This document shows positions 20,126-31,215 of a stretch of 64,000 nucleotides of DNA, piece after piece. The position numbers and the translations under genes were made by a program. The notes beneath the pieces were generated by a model, which worked only from the letters and a program-made list of their open reading frames with translations, searched no databases and was not told the DNA's origin. Position 1 is the stretch's first letter. Every line of letters begins with the position of its first letter. Source of the DNA: Brachionus plicatilis (taxonomy: Eukaryota; Rotifera; Eurotatoria; Ploima; Brachionidae); the NCBI GenBank assembly GCA_010279815.1, contig QEOQ01000444.1, positions 62,001-126,000 of the forward strand, read 5' to 3'.

Positions 20126-20905
20126 AAGGGTAAAATAAGTTAAATTTTTTTTGGTGAATTTTTAATTCGTTTCACAGCGTTTCCATAGGATTTAAGTCCG
20201 GTGATTTAGGTGGACACTTTATCTTTTTTTATGAATTCATATAATTTCTTAAGTTTATATTGAAATAAAAAAATATCCATTTTTCTTTAAAAATTCAGTA
20301 TAAAGCTTTGATTTATGCCAAGGATTATATTATTGATGTAAATTATATTAAAGTCATATTTTTGATATCCGAATTGAACTAAATATGTAATCGATTTTTA
20401 ATGAATACAATGTTTATTCTTTAAAAGCTTTATTTAAGTTATTGAACGTTTTAGAGTTCTAAGAATGGAATTCTTATTTATACATATATGTTCTTGTCAA
20501 GAACATGAGCTTATAATTAAGTCAAGATGTTACTCAAATAATTCTTGTTTAACTATGTGCATCAGTTGACAAGCTGATGAATAAATGATTATTCAGGGTA
20601 ACAAATATTCTGCTAAAATTTCCTTTAAAAGAATTGAATCCATATTATCTTTCAAAAGCTTAAACCAATTTAATTTTATTTATACTTAATTAAAAATGAA
20701 AGGTTTTCAGAAAAGCCTCTGACTCCCTCAAATGATATAATGTCTTCAAAAACAAAAATTTTAAATCATGACTTGTAAAAACGAAGTTGAGAATAATTTC
20801 ACTCAAAGAAAGAAAGCTATAAAATTGAATTTTTTCAAATAGATTAAATTTTATTAGATTTATTCAGACTTGTTTATAAGTCAGAGTTTTAAGTCTAAGT
20901 CACAA
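20126..20905. other. AT-rich sequence, no gene seen
   Basis: Only words rich in AAGTC/GACTT toward the right edge stand out. They lead into the hAT remnant. Confidence 0.4.
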
Positions 20906-20911
20906 AAATTT

Positions 20912-21059
20912 TTATCAGTACCTGCTTCATCAGGACCAGTTGAAAGATTTTTTTTCTAAATCTGGTTACATTAACAGACCGAATAGGTCAAGATTAACAG
21001 CCAGGAATTTGGAAGCAACTACTTTATTGGTATCAAATTTGGATTTATTAAATCATTGA
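20912..21059 (+). pseudogene. hAT transposase C-terminal dimerisation fragment
   Basis: The translation gives LSVPASSGPVERFF, a slip in a T run near 20955, then SKSGYINRPNRSRLTARNLE and TTLLVSNLDLLNH. The SxPASSxxVERxFS..G.I...R..L...N hallmark of the hAT C-terminal domain is clear. The catalytic part is absent. AAGTC-rich sequence flanks it on both sides (20860-20910 and 21061-21135), which I take as the subterminal repeats of the same hAT family. Confidence 0.75.
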
Positions 21060-21539
21060 CTTGACTTAAAAAAAAAAATTTAAGTCATTGACTTGACTTG
21101 ACTTAAGACTTGTGACTTAAAAGCAAGTCTGGATTTATTCTTTTGAATTTTTTTAAAATATCATTTTGAATTCATGGTAAAAATTCGGCAAAAATATCAT
21201 TTGGCCGTGATCATGACTGCATGGCTGCATGTTTTAAAGTATTTCAAGTATTAGAGTATTTCAAGTTTACTTATTTTAAGAGTAGAATTAAATTATATAA
21301 AAAAATTATAAGTATTGAATTTTTTTATTCAGGAAAAAATGAAATTATTTGTTTAAATTTCTTTTCAATGTAAATATTAAAACATGATTTTTTAAACAAT
21401 TTACATAATTGTGATATTCTTTTTTATTGAATTTATTAAAAATAACAAAAAATTTTTCCTTAAAAAAATTTTAGAAATAAATTAAACAAGATAAAAAATA
21501 TTAAGAAATATATAAAAAATCAAGGATATAATAAAATTT

Positions 21540-21715
21540 ATGACTTGTAATTTTCATATTTTTGAAGCAAGTCAAAGTCCTGACTTGTTTTTTTAAAAGT
21601 ATATTTTCAAGTCCAAGTCATACTTTGACTTGTTTTTGACTTGTTAAGACTTTTTTTTCCTGACTTTTATACAAGTCTGGAAAAGACTATTAAATGACTT
21701 TTTTTCAACACTAGT
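21540..21715. repeat. AAGTC/GACTT-rich hAT-like subterminal region
   Basis: Repeated GACTT and AAGTC words occur (CAAGTCAAAGTCCTGACTTG, CAAGTCCAAGTCATACTTTG). Related segments lie near 23330-23410, 32810-32900, 35685-35760, 37550-37640, 60250-60360 and 62180-62225. Three of these join a CAGAGTTG(A/T)TTAAAAG end. Confidence 0.5.
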
Positions 21716-23570
21716 TGGTACCATGTGAATTGTTTAACTTTATGCTTGATTCTTATTTTCAGTAGAAAGAACTTGATTTGTCTCATAATTTGAGTTGGAA
21801 TTTTTTAAATATCATCAATAATTAATTGAGTCAACCTTGATAGCAGAAAAGTGAATTATTTTGCTGCTGACTAGTCAATAAATCATTTTAAACTAATTTA
21901 ACCACTTATATTAATATTAAAATTAATAATTAAGTAAATTGATGATTTAGGTTTACATTTTGCAATCTCATCAAAATCAATTACTTTTGCTTAATAATAA
22001 AAAACTCTCTGTTTCTCTTAAATTAGCAATGGTATTTCGTCAAAAGCTCGATTCCCGGGGTATTTGGAAAAAAAATTAAAAAGTCATTTTTCATTTATTT
22101 TTCTTTTTACAATTATAAATCATTTTCTTTCATGATTTAAAATTGATTTTTCTCATATCTCATATCCTAAATCTTAGAATAAGTCGTCCAAACAAGTCAA
22201 ATCAATCTGCAAACAAAATCAAAATTTAATTTTTCCATGTTTTTTTGAAAAAAAAAAAGTATCATTTAGTACTGTTCAAATTCTGGAAATCATTAAAAAT
22301 TAGAGCACTTAGATTGTTTCAATACTTCCAAAGTTAATTGGTTAGCTATTGGCATCATAATTAATGTTTTTCTGAAGATCATTGCCATGATTAAGTTCGA
22401 ATGCTAATAAGCTATTAAGTTTCATTTTTATTGATTTCACAAAAAGGAATAATTTAGCAAAAAAAGTAATCTCAAACTAAATGCCACTTGAATTGCAAAT
22501 GTATGCAGATTTATCAATATCTGGTGTAATTTCATTAATTGAACAATAGTTTTATAAATTAAAGTTTGTCTTGATGTTACAATAAATTCACTTAAGTATT
22601 TTCAATTTATTTTTAATTGACATAACTGGAACATTTATGATTGTATGAATTTATTTAATGTTTTAACATTCGTGATTCATTTTGAGATTTTGATTTTTGA
22701 AATTTTTTTTGTTGTTGACAAAATAATTGTTGTCATTTTTAATTAAATATTTAATGAAAAATTTAGTTGCATTATTTTTGTCAGAGTCATAATTTAAATA
22801 TTTGTTTAAATTTCATGTAGGCTGACTACACTGATATAAATTTTGTTAGAAATTGGCTAAATAAAGATGGGACTTTTTTCATGTTTTTTTTTTTATTTAA
22901 TAGTGATTAATTACTCCAAATTGAATTTAATAATAATAATTTGTAATGTTTCCTTTAAAAAAAAACTAAGATACTTTTCGAGCCACACACCTCAATTTCA
23001 TTTTTAGAATATTATCTTAATTCAAAAGATTTTAATTCAAATTGAGTTTTAAAAAAAGAAATATTTTTATTAAAACTAAATTTATTTTAATTTAAAGCTT
23101 TACATTTAAGATGCCCATAAAAAAAAGTTAAGTTTAATCGAAAAAAAATAAAATTTTATATAAAATTTAATTTTAAATAAAATTTTTAATAAAATTTTAA
23201 GTCCCCAATCCAATTTTTTTCTTAAACTTATTTAATTTTGAAATAACAGAAAATCGGTTTAGTTTTTGAATTTTTCATTTAGAAATTCGTAATCAGCTTT
23301 AAAAAATACATAAAATAAGAGTTGTTTAAGTTTAAGTCCCAAAAAAAAGTCCAATCATTAAAAAAAAAATCCGGACTTGAATTTGACTTGATATTTGTGA
23401 CTTATAAACAGTCCTGGATGTAAATGAGTTCTTTGTTTAAATTTTTGCCAATTACTAAGATTATCAATTTTTATTAACAAAGACGTTCTTTAAATGCTTT
23501 TTATTTAGAAGAAAAAAATTTTTGCAAGGAAAAGTTATAGTCAATCAAAGAAGAATTCACCGTTAACAGT
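21716..23570. other. AT-rich intergenic sequence
   Basis: No coding region, strong palindrome or array recognised apart from the AAGTC-like words near 23330-23410. Confidence 0.4.
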
Positions 23571-23660
23571 TCAACCCTGAATTACTATATTTATTTTTAT
23601 TCATTTTTAATCTGTAGGAACCTTAGCTCGTCGCAGATAAATAAATTAATAATTAAATTT
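23571..23660 (+). repeat. LINE 3' end relic
   Basis: TAATCTGTAGGAACCTTAGC then TCGTCGCAGATAAATAAATT matches the 4184-4232 tail. No reverse-transcriptase sequence is next to it, so it is a strongly 5'-truncated insertion. Confidence 0.5.
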
Positions 23661-23754
23661 TGCAAGCCAAGACTTCTTGAATTCTTGAACTAAAGTTAGA
23701 TGCTAGTTGTGTATAGCTTTTTGTATGAATGATTCTGACCTTTCTAAATATGAG

Positions 23755-24062
23755 CATTGTGAGTTTTGGAACAAAAAACAAAAACAAAAATTTTAAAATG
23801 AAATATCTTTTTTACTCTGAGTCCAAAAATTGTCCTGCAAAATGTATCAGCTGATACAAACTTTGTACCACCCAAATTAAGTCTCTGCAATAACTTTCTG
23901 ATAAATTTAGTGCTTTGCAGACTTGCAGAGTTTTTGCAGAGACTTAATTTGGGTGGTACAAAGTTTGTATCAGCTGATACATTTTGCAGGACAATTTTTG
24001 GACTCAGAGTAAAAAAGATATTTTATTTTAAAATTTTTGTTTTTGTTCCAAAATTCACAATG
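23755..24062. repeat. Long near-perfect hairpin (foldback element)
   Basis: The arms are about 136 and 129 bases (23755-23890 and 23934-24062) around a 43-base loop. Shared words include CTGAGTCCAAAAATTGTCCT, GCAAAATGTATCAGCTGATA and TTTGTACCACCCAAATTAAG. Only a few mismatches were seen. Loop-side ends carry CTCTGCAA/TTGCAGAG, linking it to the palindrome family at 27.2, 49.8 and 63.8 kb. It could be a MITE or, if transcribed, a hairpin RNA precursor. Confidence 0.8.
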
Positions 24063-26205
24063 CCCTAAAAATGTACGATTAATCTCGACTGGTAAGTTTT
24101 CGAGGTCTACCAGACCTTGGGTAATTCTTTGGCCACCGAAGTCTTCTCATAATTACACTTTGCTGTAAACACACATTTTCTCGAAACTCCTACTAAATCA
24201 GCCTATTCTTGTTGAGATTTTGTCTTTTAATTCAACAGCTCAATTATTTGCCACCTTTGCGCCTCAGTTACTTTTTTTTACCCATTTCAAAAATCAACTA
24301 AATGGTACAACTCAATAAAATCACCGATTTTAAAGCCAAAAATAATTAATGAGTTGTAAAAAGTGCAAGTAAACTATAAAAAAAGACATTCAAAATATTG
24401 AACAAAAAAATTTCCAGGGATTGTCAAGTGGTATAATTTTGGCAAAAAATGAATGTTCTAAACTTTAAAGACTAGTTTTTTTTTATGAATTTTATCTAAG
24501 TATTTTTAAAAAAAAATTTGGAGTGGTTAGAAGTTTTTTTCGAAAATTTATATACCAAAAGAATGCTAAAAAATATTCTATTAGATGATATAGTTTGTAC
24601 TATATGATAATCAATTTTGTACTTTATGATAATAGTTAAAATTTTTGACTGTTATTAATTTAAAAAAAAAAAATTAAATTCTTAATTGTTTGGACCAAAA
24701 TCTAGATAACATAAAAGTTTTTCAAAACAGCTTCTTACACCGCAAAAAAAATTTTTATTTATAAGAAGTTTTTTTTACAAAAGCTAAAAGTCTGCTAATG
24801 ATGTGCAAAATCTCTGCAAAATGCACTACGCTCGAATATATTAAAATGTTATTTCTGCTAAATTTGTAGAGTTTAGCAGATTTTGAAAGTTGATGAAACT
24901 ATGTATTTTGTACATTCACAGTAGTAATTTTTAACTTTTAGAAAAAAAAGTATTCAATTTTTTTCATCATATTCTGTTCTTTTTTTGAATTTCACAGAAC
25001 CCATTGAATGGAAGTAAATAATCGAATTTTTTTATTTTGTATTGATGAGCCAATTTATCAAAAAATATTTATCAAAAAAAATATGATAATCTATTTTGTG
25101 TCATTTGCTTGTTCAAAATTTCGCTCCAATTCAAATTTATTAAGATATTAATTCAAAAAGCACAGTTTGAATAATTTTAGACATTTTTGAAAAAAATTAC
25201 TTCAATTAGGAAGATAGAATTCAGATAAAAAAGAATGAATACAAGAAATTTATAAAGGATTTCAAACTGAAAACTTTGGTATCGTATTTTCTTTTATAAA
25301 ATATGAAAGATGATTTTTCAGATCATTAAAATAAATTGCAAAACAAACATCAATTTCATCGATTGGGAACAAATCGATCCTAAGAAAATATTTTTTTAGA
25401 AATTATTTAAATGTACATGGAAAAATTACAAAAAAATTAATTTTAAAAAAATTCAAAAATTTTGAGAATTAACTCTCCATAACTTCTATTAAGCAATTAA
25501 AATAATCAATTACATTTTTTTTAAAAAAAATTTTTTGCTAAATTATTAAGAGATTGGTCTTTTTTTATTTCTCTTTGATCACTAGGATAGTATATTCCAA
25601 AACTATTATTTGAACAGGTATCTATTGGAAACTGTGGAAACTCATCTAGTTTTAAACTCCGGATACTTTGGAAAACCAATATAAATTTTATTTTTAAAAA
25701 TGCTCGTGTATCGGTTTTATAGACTCTGGATAATTTGAATTTTGCATTGAAAAAATATGAACTTACGCAAGATTATGTAATTTTGTTAATTGTGACAAAA
25801 AATCTTTTTTCTAAATTCTAAGAAAATTATTAGGAAACGCTTTTTTGACCTTTTTACAATTTAATTGAAAAAGATGTAACATTACCTACATAAACCAAAA
25901 TCAAAAACAAAAGAAAAATTTTTTATTTGAAATTTGTATTAGCAGATAGAAATTAAAAAACAAATTTTTAAATTAAAAAAAAAACAAATTAATGTGTGTT
26001 CAATTTATTAATCTATTTAATATTTCTGTTCAACAAAATAGTCTGCATGCATTGTTAGCGGTTAAAGAACATTAGAAAAAGTGAAAAGAAAGATATTTGT
26101 ATTTTTTTGGTTTATTTGCAAGGAAAATAATTATTTAAGGAGCTAATTTATTTTTTTTAAGTAAAAAAAAAAGGCATCTTTAAGTTTAGGATCAAAAATT
26201 TCAAC
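24063..26205. other. AT-rich intergenic sequence
   Basis: No gene supported. About 24785-24895 (GATGTGCAAAATCTCTGCAA, CTACGCTCGAATATATTAAA) is related, inverted, to 63465-63545, so it is another dispersed repeat copy. Confidence 0.45.
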
Positions 26206-26206
26206 T

Positions 26207-26379
26207 GTTTTCAATAGTGTTGAATCAAATCAAATCAAAGTAATATTTTATCAATGTAGGCTGCTTCAAGTAACAACTCAAATGAAAATACACAGATGAG
26301 AGGAAAAGGTCGTCCTAGAAAAGTCGATTCAGTTCAAAAAGCCGGTTCGAAAGCTAAGAAAAATTCGAAAACTAATTGA
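26207..26379 (+). pseudogene. AT-hook exon, copy 1
   Basis: After an AG at 26258-26259 an open frame reads AASSNNSNENTQMRGKGRPR KVDSVQKAGSKAKKNSKTN then TGA. GKGRPRK is an AT-hook, which binds the minor groove of A/T DNA. The tail is Lys/Ser-rich. The part up to the AT-hook is repeated inverted at 27365-27487. Upstream of 26207 the homology breaks into an unrelated repeat (GGCATCTTTAAGTTTAGGAT), so this is a truncated copy with no start. Confidence 0.5.
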
Positions 26380-26551
26380 TTGGTTACCTTTAAAATTTTT
26401 TTTGTTTTTTTTTCAGAGTTTCTTATTTTTTTAGCTACTTGTAAAAATTATTATCTCTTTAAAAAAAATATAAACCCTAATTTTTTATTTTAATTTACTT
26501 TCTTTTATCAAATTTAAATCTTGTCAATGTGACTTTGAATCAATAAATAAA

Positions 26552-27060
26552 ACCGTATTCCCTTGTTCGATAATGCAGCGCCACAACCTAGAACACATCA
26601 TTGGCGCAGGCGCTATACTAAATCTCGCCCATGTTAAATTCAACTTAACTTGTGTTGCATGCGCCAAAACCGTATTTCGGGTTGTGGCGATGCACTATAT
26701 CCAGGGTCTTGAGAATGGTGCTGCATTATTTAAGTTTAGCAAAGGGATAATATTTAAAAAAAAAAAAGAATTTTTTTTAATTAAGTATTTGGTGCGGCAT
26801 TAAAGTTTAAAAATAAAAAAGAATTTAAAATTAAAAAATATTGTCTTGAATTATTTTTATATTTTCTTTTTAAATCATTCAAATAATGCAGCACCATTCT
26901 CAAGACCCTGGATATAGTGCATCGCCACAACCCGAAATACGGTTTTTGCGCATGCAACACAAGTTAAGTTGAATTTAACATGAGCGAGATTTAGTAAAGC
27001 GCCTGCGCCAATGATGTGTTCTAGGTTGTGGCGCTGCATTATCGAACAAGGGAATACGGT
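26552..27060. mobile_element. 509-bp foldback MITE with ~180-bp arms
   Basis: The ends ACCGTATTCCCTTGTTCGAT and its complement are perfect. The arms run through GCAGCGCCACAACCTAGAAC, CATCATTGGCGCAGG and GACCCTGGATATAGTGCATC with few changes. The flanking hexamer AATAAA is duplicated (26546-26551 and 27061-27066), consistent with target duplication but weak in AT-rich DNA. Arm GC is well above the surroundings. No protein is encoded; the 76-codon frame at 26573 is just an arm. Confidence 0.85.
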
Positions 27061-27194
27061 AATAAAAATAATAATAAAAAAAATATTAGCTATTTTTTTT
27101 TGGCATCTTGAAGTTTAGGATCAAAAAAATCAGATCAAAAAGTAATTTTTTTATAACTTTTGAATGGTATTTGATTAAATCTCTCTTCAGAATG

Positions 27195-27362
27195 CTAAAT
27201 AACGCAAAAAACATGCTGAATATTAGAATAGGCGCTGCAAAAACTCTGCAATTTTGCAGGAAAATGCATGTCATTAAAAAGTATTTAATTCAACTGCAAA
27301 ATTTAATTGCAGAGTTTTTGCAGAGCCTATTCTAATATTCAGCATGTTTTTTGCGTTCTAGC
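27195..27362. repeat. Palindromic hairpin element inside AT-hook copy 2
   Basis: Perfect 32-bp outer arms (27201-27232 and 27326-27357: AACGCAAAAAACATGCTGAA...) continue into imperfect inner arms with CTGCAAAAACTCTGCAATTT and GCAGAGTTTTTGCAG. The inner ~98 bp has relatives at 63804-63901 and, inverted, at about 49786-49885. Its right edge falls within the AT-hook codons of copy 2. Confidence 0.8.
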
Positions 27363-27364
27363 AC

Positions 27365-27570
27365 TCTAAGACGACCTTTTCCTCTCATCTGTGTATTTTC
27401 ATTTGAGTTGTTACTTGAAGCAGCCTACATTGATAAAATATTACTTTGATTTGATTTGATTCAACACTATTGAAAACAGTTGAAATAGGTGTATCATCTT
27501 GAATCAAACTAGATGGTATTTCAAATAGTTCTTCATTTAAAGGACGATTTAAAGGATTTTTATTTTTTTT
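27365..27570 (-). pseudogene. AT-hook gene fragment, copy 2, cut by a hairpin element
   Basis: On the minus strand the frame reads NPLNRPLNEELFEIPSSLIQ DDTPISTVFNSVESNQIK up to GTAATATTTTATCAATGTAG. After that 20-base GT-AG stretch (too short for an ordinary intron) comes AASSNNSNENTQMRGKGR, and homology ends where the hairpin begins. It keeps more upstream coding sequence than copy 1, so it is nearer the source gene. Possibly the C-terminus of a transposase or a small chromatin protein. Confidence 0.45.
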
Positions 27571-29592
27571 AATATTTTCTTAGTGGAAACGTTATTTTTC
27601 AGATTTTATCAGAATTTGTCTGATAAGAGTTTAAAAATTTCACAATTATAAAAATTAATTCAATTTTTGCTGTATCAATTTAAATCATTCTGTTTTGAAT
27701 TGGAGGTTTTTATTATTTTCTAAGAGTGTTTTCCTTTAAAACTGACACCAGTCAAGAAAAATAACTCAAAAATTTAAAAAAAAAGCAAAAAATAATTTTT
27801 TTTTTAATCAAATCATATATCTTTCTTTTCATTTTTCTTTTAAAATATTACATCTCCGAGCCTTTAAATAAAAGCAATTATAAAATATGAATAATAACTA
27901 ACAAGTGTAGTGTTAGCTGCGAACTTTTTTAATTTTTTAAGCGGTAAATTGTAAATTTTCAAAAAATGTGTATATATAAGGTTTACTCCTTGTGAAATTC
28001 AAAATGAACAAAAAATTTAACTTTTTTAAAAAATTAAAATTAAAAAAAAAATTCTAAAAAAAATACAGCATTGTGCGAAATGCTATATTTATCACCTTAT
28101 TTGTCTGGTATCAAATAAATCAAAAATAAAATAAAATTTGATTAATCCTTTATTTTTTGTTCAATTTCACTTTGTCATTTTTTCAGCTGGTCACAATTTT
28201 CAAAATTATTTTCAAGATTCTTTTGAAATTAATAATGAGATTTGATTGAAAATTTTCGCTTTTTTCAAAGAAAATTTAAAAACTAAATGGGCTGAATTTT
28301 TGATACAGAATTTGAAATTTTTTAAAAATTTCAAAAAATCAAGCTTCTCTTTTAATTTTTTTGGAAATTTAATTTTTGAAATATATTAATTATCAAGATT
28401 TTTACTTTAACAAAAACTATTACCACATGATGAATGATAATGTCAGAAAATTAAAAAATCTAAAAACTTTTAGTCGTTTTTTTGCTTAAAAGCTGTAATA
28501 AAAAATAATCAACCATCAGACAGACATTTTTTTAAATTAATAACTATTTTTTATTATGTATTTTTCATATCAAATCGCTTAAATTCTAAAACAAAACATT
28601 GTTATATAATATTAGTTTTTCTTTAATTAAATCTAATTGAATTTCGACAGGTTGATTTCAAACCAAAAAAAGCAATATTCTACAATTCAACTAGGGAAAT
28701 AAATAAAACAAATTAAATTAGTTTTATCTATTAGAATCAAGCTTTGTATGAATAGTCTAAACAAATATAATGATGCTAATTTTAATTTTTTATTAATCCG
28801 TCGAGCTTGCCTAAACTCTTCAAAATTACTTTTTTATTTTGTCTATGGTGTAAAGGCTTTTTTTGTATTAAATATTCTTAGTCAATAAAAAGTCCTATGA
28901 TGCTTTGAGTCAACAAAATTAATTAACTTACATCCATCGCTTTTTCCCATTTGAAAGTGCAATTTTTGTTTTATTAAGCTGCCAAATTTAAGTTTATTAC
29001 AATTATTTATTTAAGTTCTTTTTATTTCTCAATGATAAATATTTAACTTTTTTATTTTTGATGTGGGATTTTCATAAATTAAGCTTGCAGCAAGAGGGGT
29101 TTTAAAATTGATTTGATCATTTTTCCATTTAGAACTTCTTGAGGTTTACAACAAGCTTCAAGGAGAATTTCGAATATTTAGTCAGGTAAAGTGAAATAAT
29201 ATGAAAATATCATGACATCAGATAATCGAAAATTTAGATTGTTTTTCCCCTTCCTGATTAATTTAATTGTTTTGATTGAACATGCTTTTTTAGATATCAG
29301 AACTTCCGTTTTTAACTTAATAATTGGTTAAATTTTTAACAAATAATTTTGGTTAAATCTATCGTTTAAAATTTACAGAAAAAAAAAAAATATTTTTTTT
29401 ACTTTATTTTAATATATAAAAAAAAAGTTCAATTTTTTTTAATTTTTCAATAAATTTATTAAACGACCATTTAATTGATTATTAAATTATTCTTTTGTAC
29501 AAAATAAACTAAGTTTTTATAAATTGATTTCATTCAATAACAATTAGTAAAAAATTAAAAGAACAAACAAAAAAAAACGAATCAAAAAATTT
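27571..29592. other. AT-rich intergenic sequence
   Basis: No gene, array or strong inverted repeat recognised. Confidence 0.4.
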
Positions 29593-29673
29593 TTACTTAT
29601 TGTTTTTTGCATCATTGATTGCGTCTTTTAGATCTTTATCAGTATGTGCTTTTTTTAAATTGAATTTCTTCAT
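29593..29673 (-). pseudogene. 27-codon relic related to the 19.7-kb ORF
   Basis: ATG at 29673 gives MKKFNLKKAHTDKDLKDAIN DAKNNK and TAA. DLKDAINDAK matches NLKDAISEAK in the 19.1-20.1 kb transposon, so this is probably the N-terminal piece of another copy of that ORF. Confidence 0.4.
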
Positions 29674-29814
29674 TTTGAGAAATTTTTAGCTTAATTTTAA
29701 AAATTTTTTTTTTTGTTTTTTATTTTTGAAATAAACACTTTTTTTTGATAAAAGAAAATTTTATGAGAGCTAGAGAGATAAAATGTATTTTTAATTATTA
29801 ACAAGTCAGTTTCA

Positions 29815-29925
29815 CATGTAAAATTTAAAACTCCTCCCAATCTCGTTTATAACATGGCGAAGATTTTTACTCCATTACAACCATTAAAAAACTAAAAAGT
29901 ATTTTTTATATATAGTTGAGAACCT
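29815..29925. repeat. Dispersed repeat (partial copy)
   Basis: CATGGCGAAGATTTTTACTC and CAACCATTAAAAAACTAAAA match 30689-30795 and, inverted, 63590-63690; 43470-43568 is a weaker relative. Confidence 0.6.
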
Positions 29926-30597
29926 TTTTTTATTTGTGACCAAAGTTGAAATTAATCTCAAATTTTTGTTAGTAATTTATTTTTTTTTATTCCATAAAAA
30001 AATCCTACTTGAGGGTGGATTTTTCCCATCTTATTAAAAAAGTCTAGCCAATTTTAGTTTCAATTTTTTTTATTAAATTGCTTAAATTTTATTAATTAAT
30101 CGGTTTAAATAATAAGTCTTCTTAAGTGTTTGAGAATCTAATATTGATTTCCTGCTAATATTTTATAATATTAGAAAATTTCTTCAACTTTCTTTTGTGC
30201 TATTTCTTTCTTTAATTAAGCTTAACACACTAATGACTTTTTTAAGAGATGTACTTACAAGGTTGTTCCGATATTAAGAAACAAATTAAAATAAGTTAAT
30301 TAAGTTAAAATGCTAATAAAATTGAGGTCACGAGAGAATGGAATAATTAAGCTATAAATTAATGGATCATAGAGTATGGACACTTATTTGATAAGAGAAC
30401 TTTAAAGGGTGCCATTTGGAGTAGGCAAGTTTTTGTATTTTTCATGAATAGTATCTAGAATAAATTTGGTAAGCAATTGATTATTTGAGAGGTGGAAAGA
30501 AATTATTGAGTTTGTTCAAAGAGCTTTTCTTTAAGTTTACTCAATAACTATAATATCAATTTAATTTATATTACCCTTAATATTGTGCGCTTTTTAA

Positions 30598-30795
30598 TAA
30601 AAATTTTTAAAAAAATTAATCAAATTAAATTCGCACTTTTTTTTATTAATTAATAACTACTTGATTGAATAATTCGACTTTAAAACACTGAAACTCCCCC
30701 CAACCTCGTATACAAATCATATAAAATGGCGAAGATTTTTACTCCAATACAACCATTAAAAAACTGAAAAGTATTTTTTAAATATAGTTGTGAAC
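30598..30795. repeat. ~200-bp dispersed repeat
   Basis: It starts near TTTTTAATAAAAATT, includes AATCAAATTAAATTCGCAC and ends with the TGGCGAAGATTTTTACTCCA block. The same order of blocks recurs at 43318-43568 and inverted at 63580-63800. Confidence 0.65.
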
Positions 30796-30804
30796 AAAAA
30801 TAGC

Positions 30805-31215
30805 GTCACTGCATATTTAAAGTCTTATACGGTTAAATGGGTTAAATAGAATAATATTTGGAGTAATCGGGTTAAATTTGCTTAACCCTTTAAGGTCTTA
30901 AAAATTAACCTCAAATATCATAAAGAGCATATCCTAAAATTCTGAAAATGTTCTCATATATACTTGAACATGTGCTGAATAGAATAATTGAAATAAGCTG
31001 GACCTTAAGTTATACAAAGGACCTTTAAAATTTTTTTGGCAAATTACCAATTCGAAACTTTTTCACCTCAAAAAATGTTAAATTTTTTTAAAAAATATAT
31101 CATTCGATTCCTTTCTTCATGTTAACACATTTTTTTAGGAGATATCTTTAAAAAAAAAAAGGAGATATAGAGATATATTAATACATAACCCTTTTAGACG
31201 TCGTTACCATTATTT
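30805..31215 (-). repeat. Diverged inverted copy of the 19.1-kb transposon
   Basis: GCGTCACTGCATATTT, GGTTAAATGGGTTAAATAGA, TTTTTCACCTCA and ACCCTTTTAGACGTCGTTAC are the reverse of words at 19150-19640. The coding half is missing. Confidence 0.6.

Noticed and set aside
26573..26803. 76-codon frame
   Set aside because: It is one arm of the 509-bp foldback element and has no independent support.
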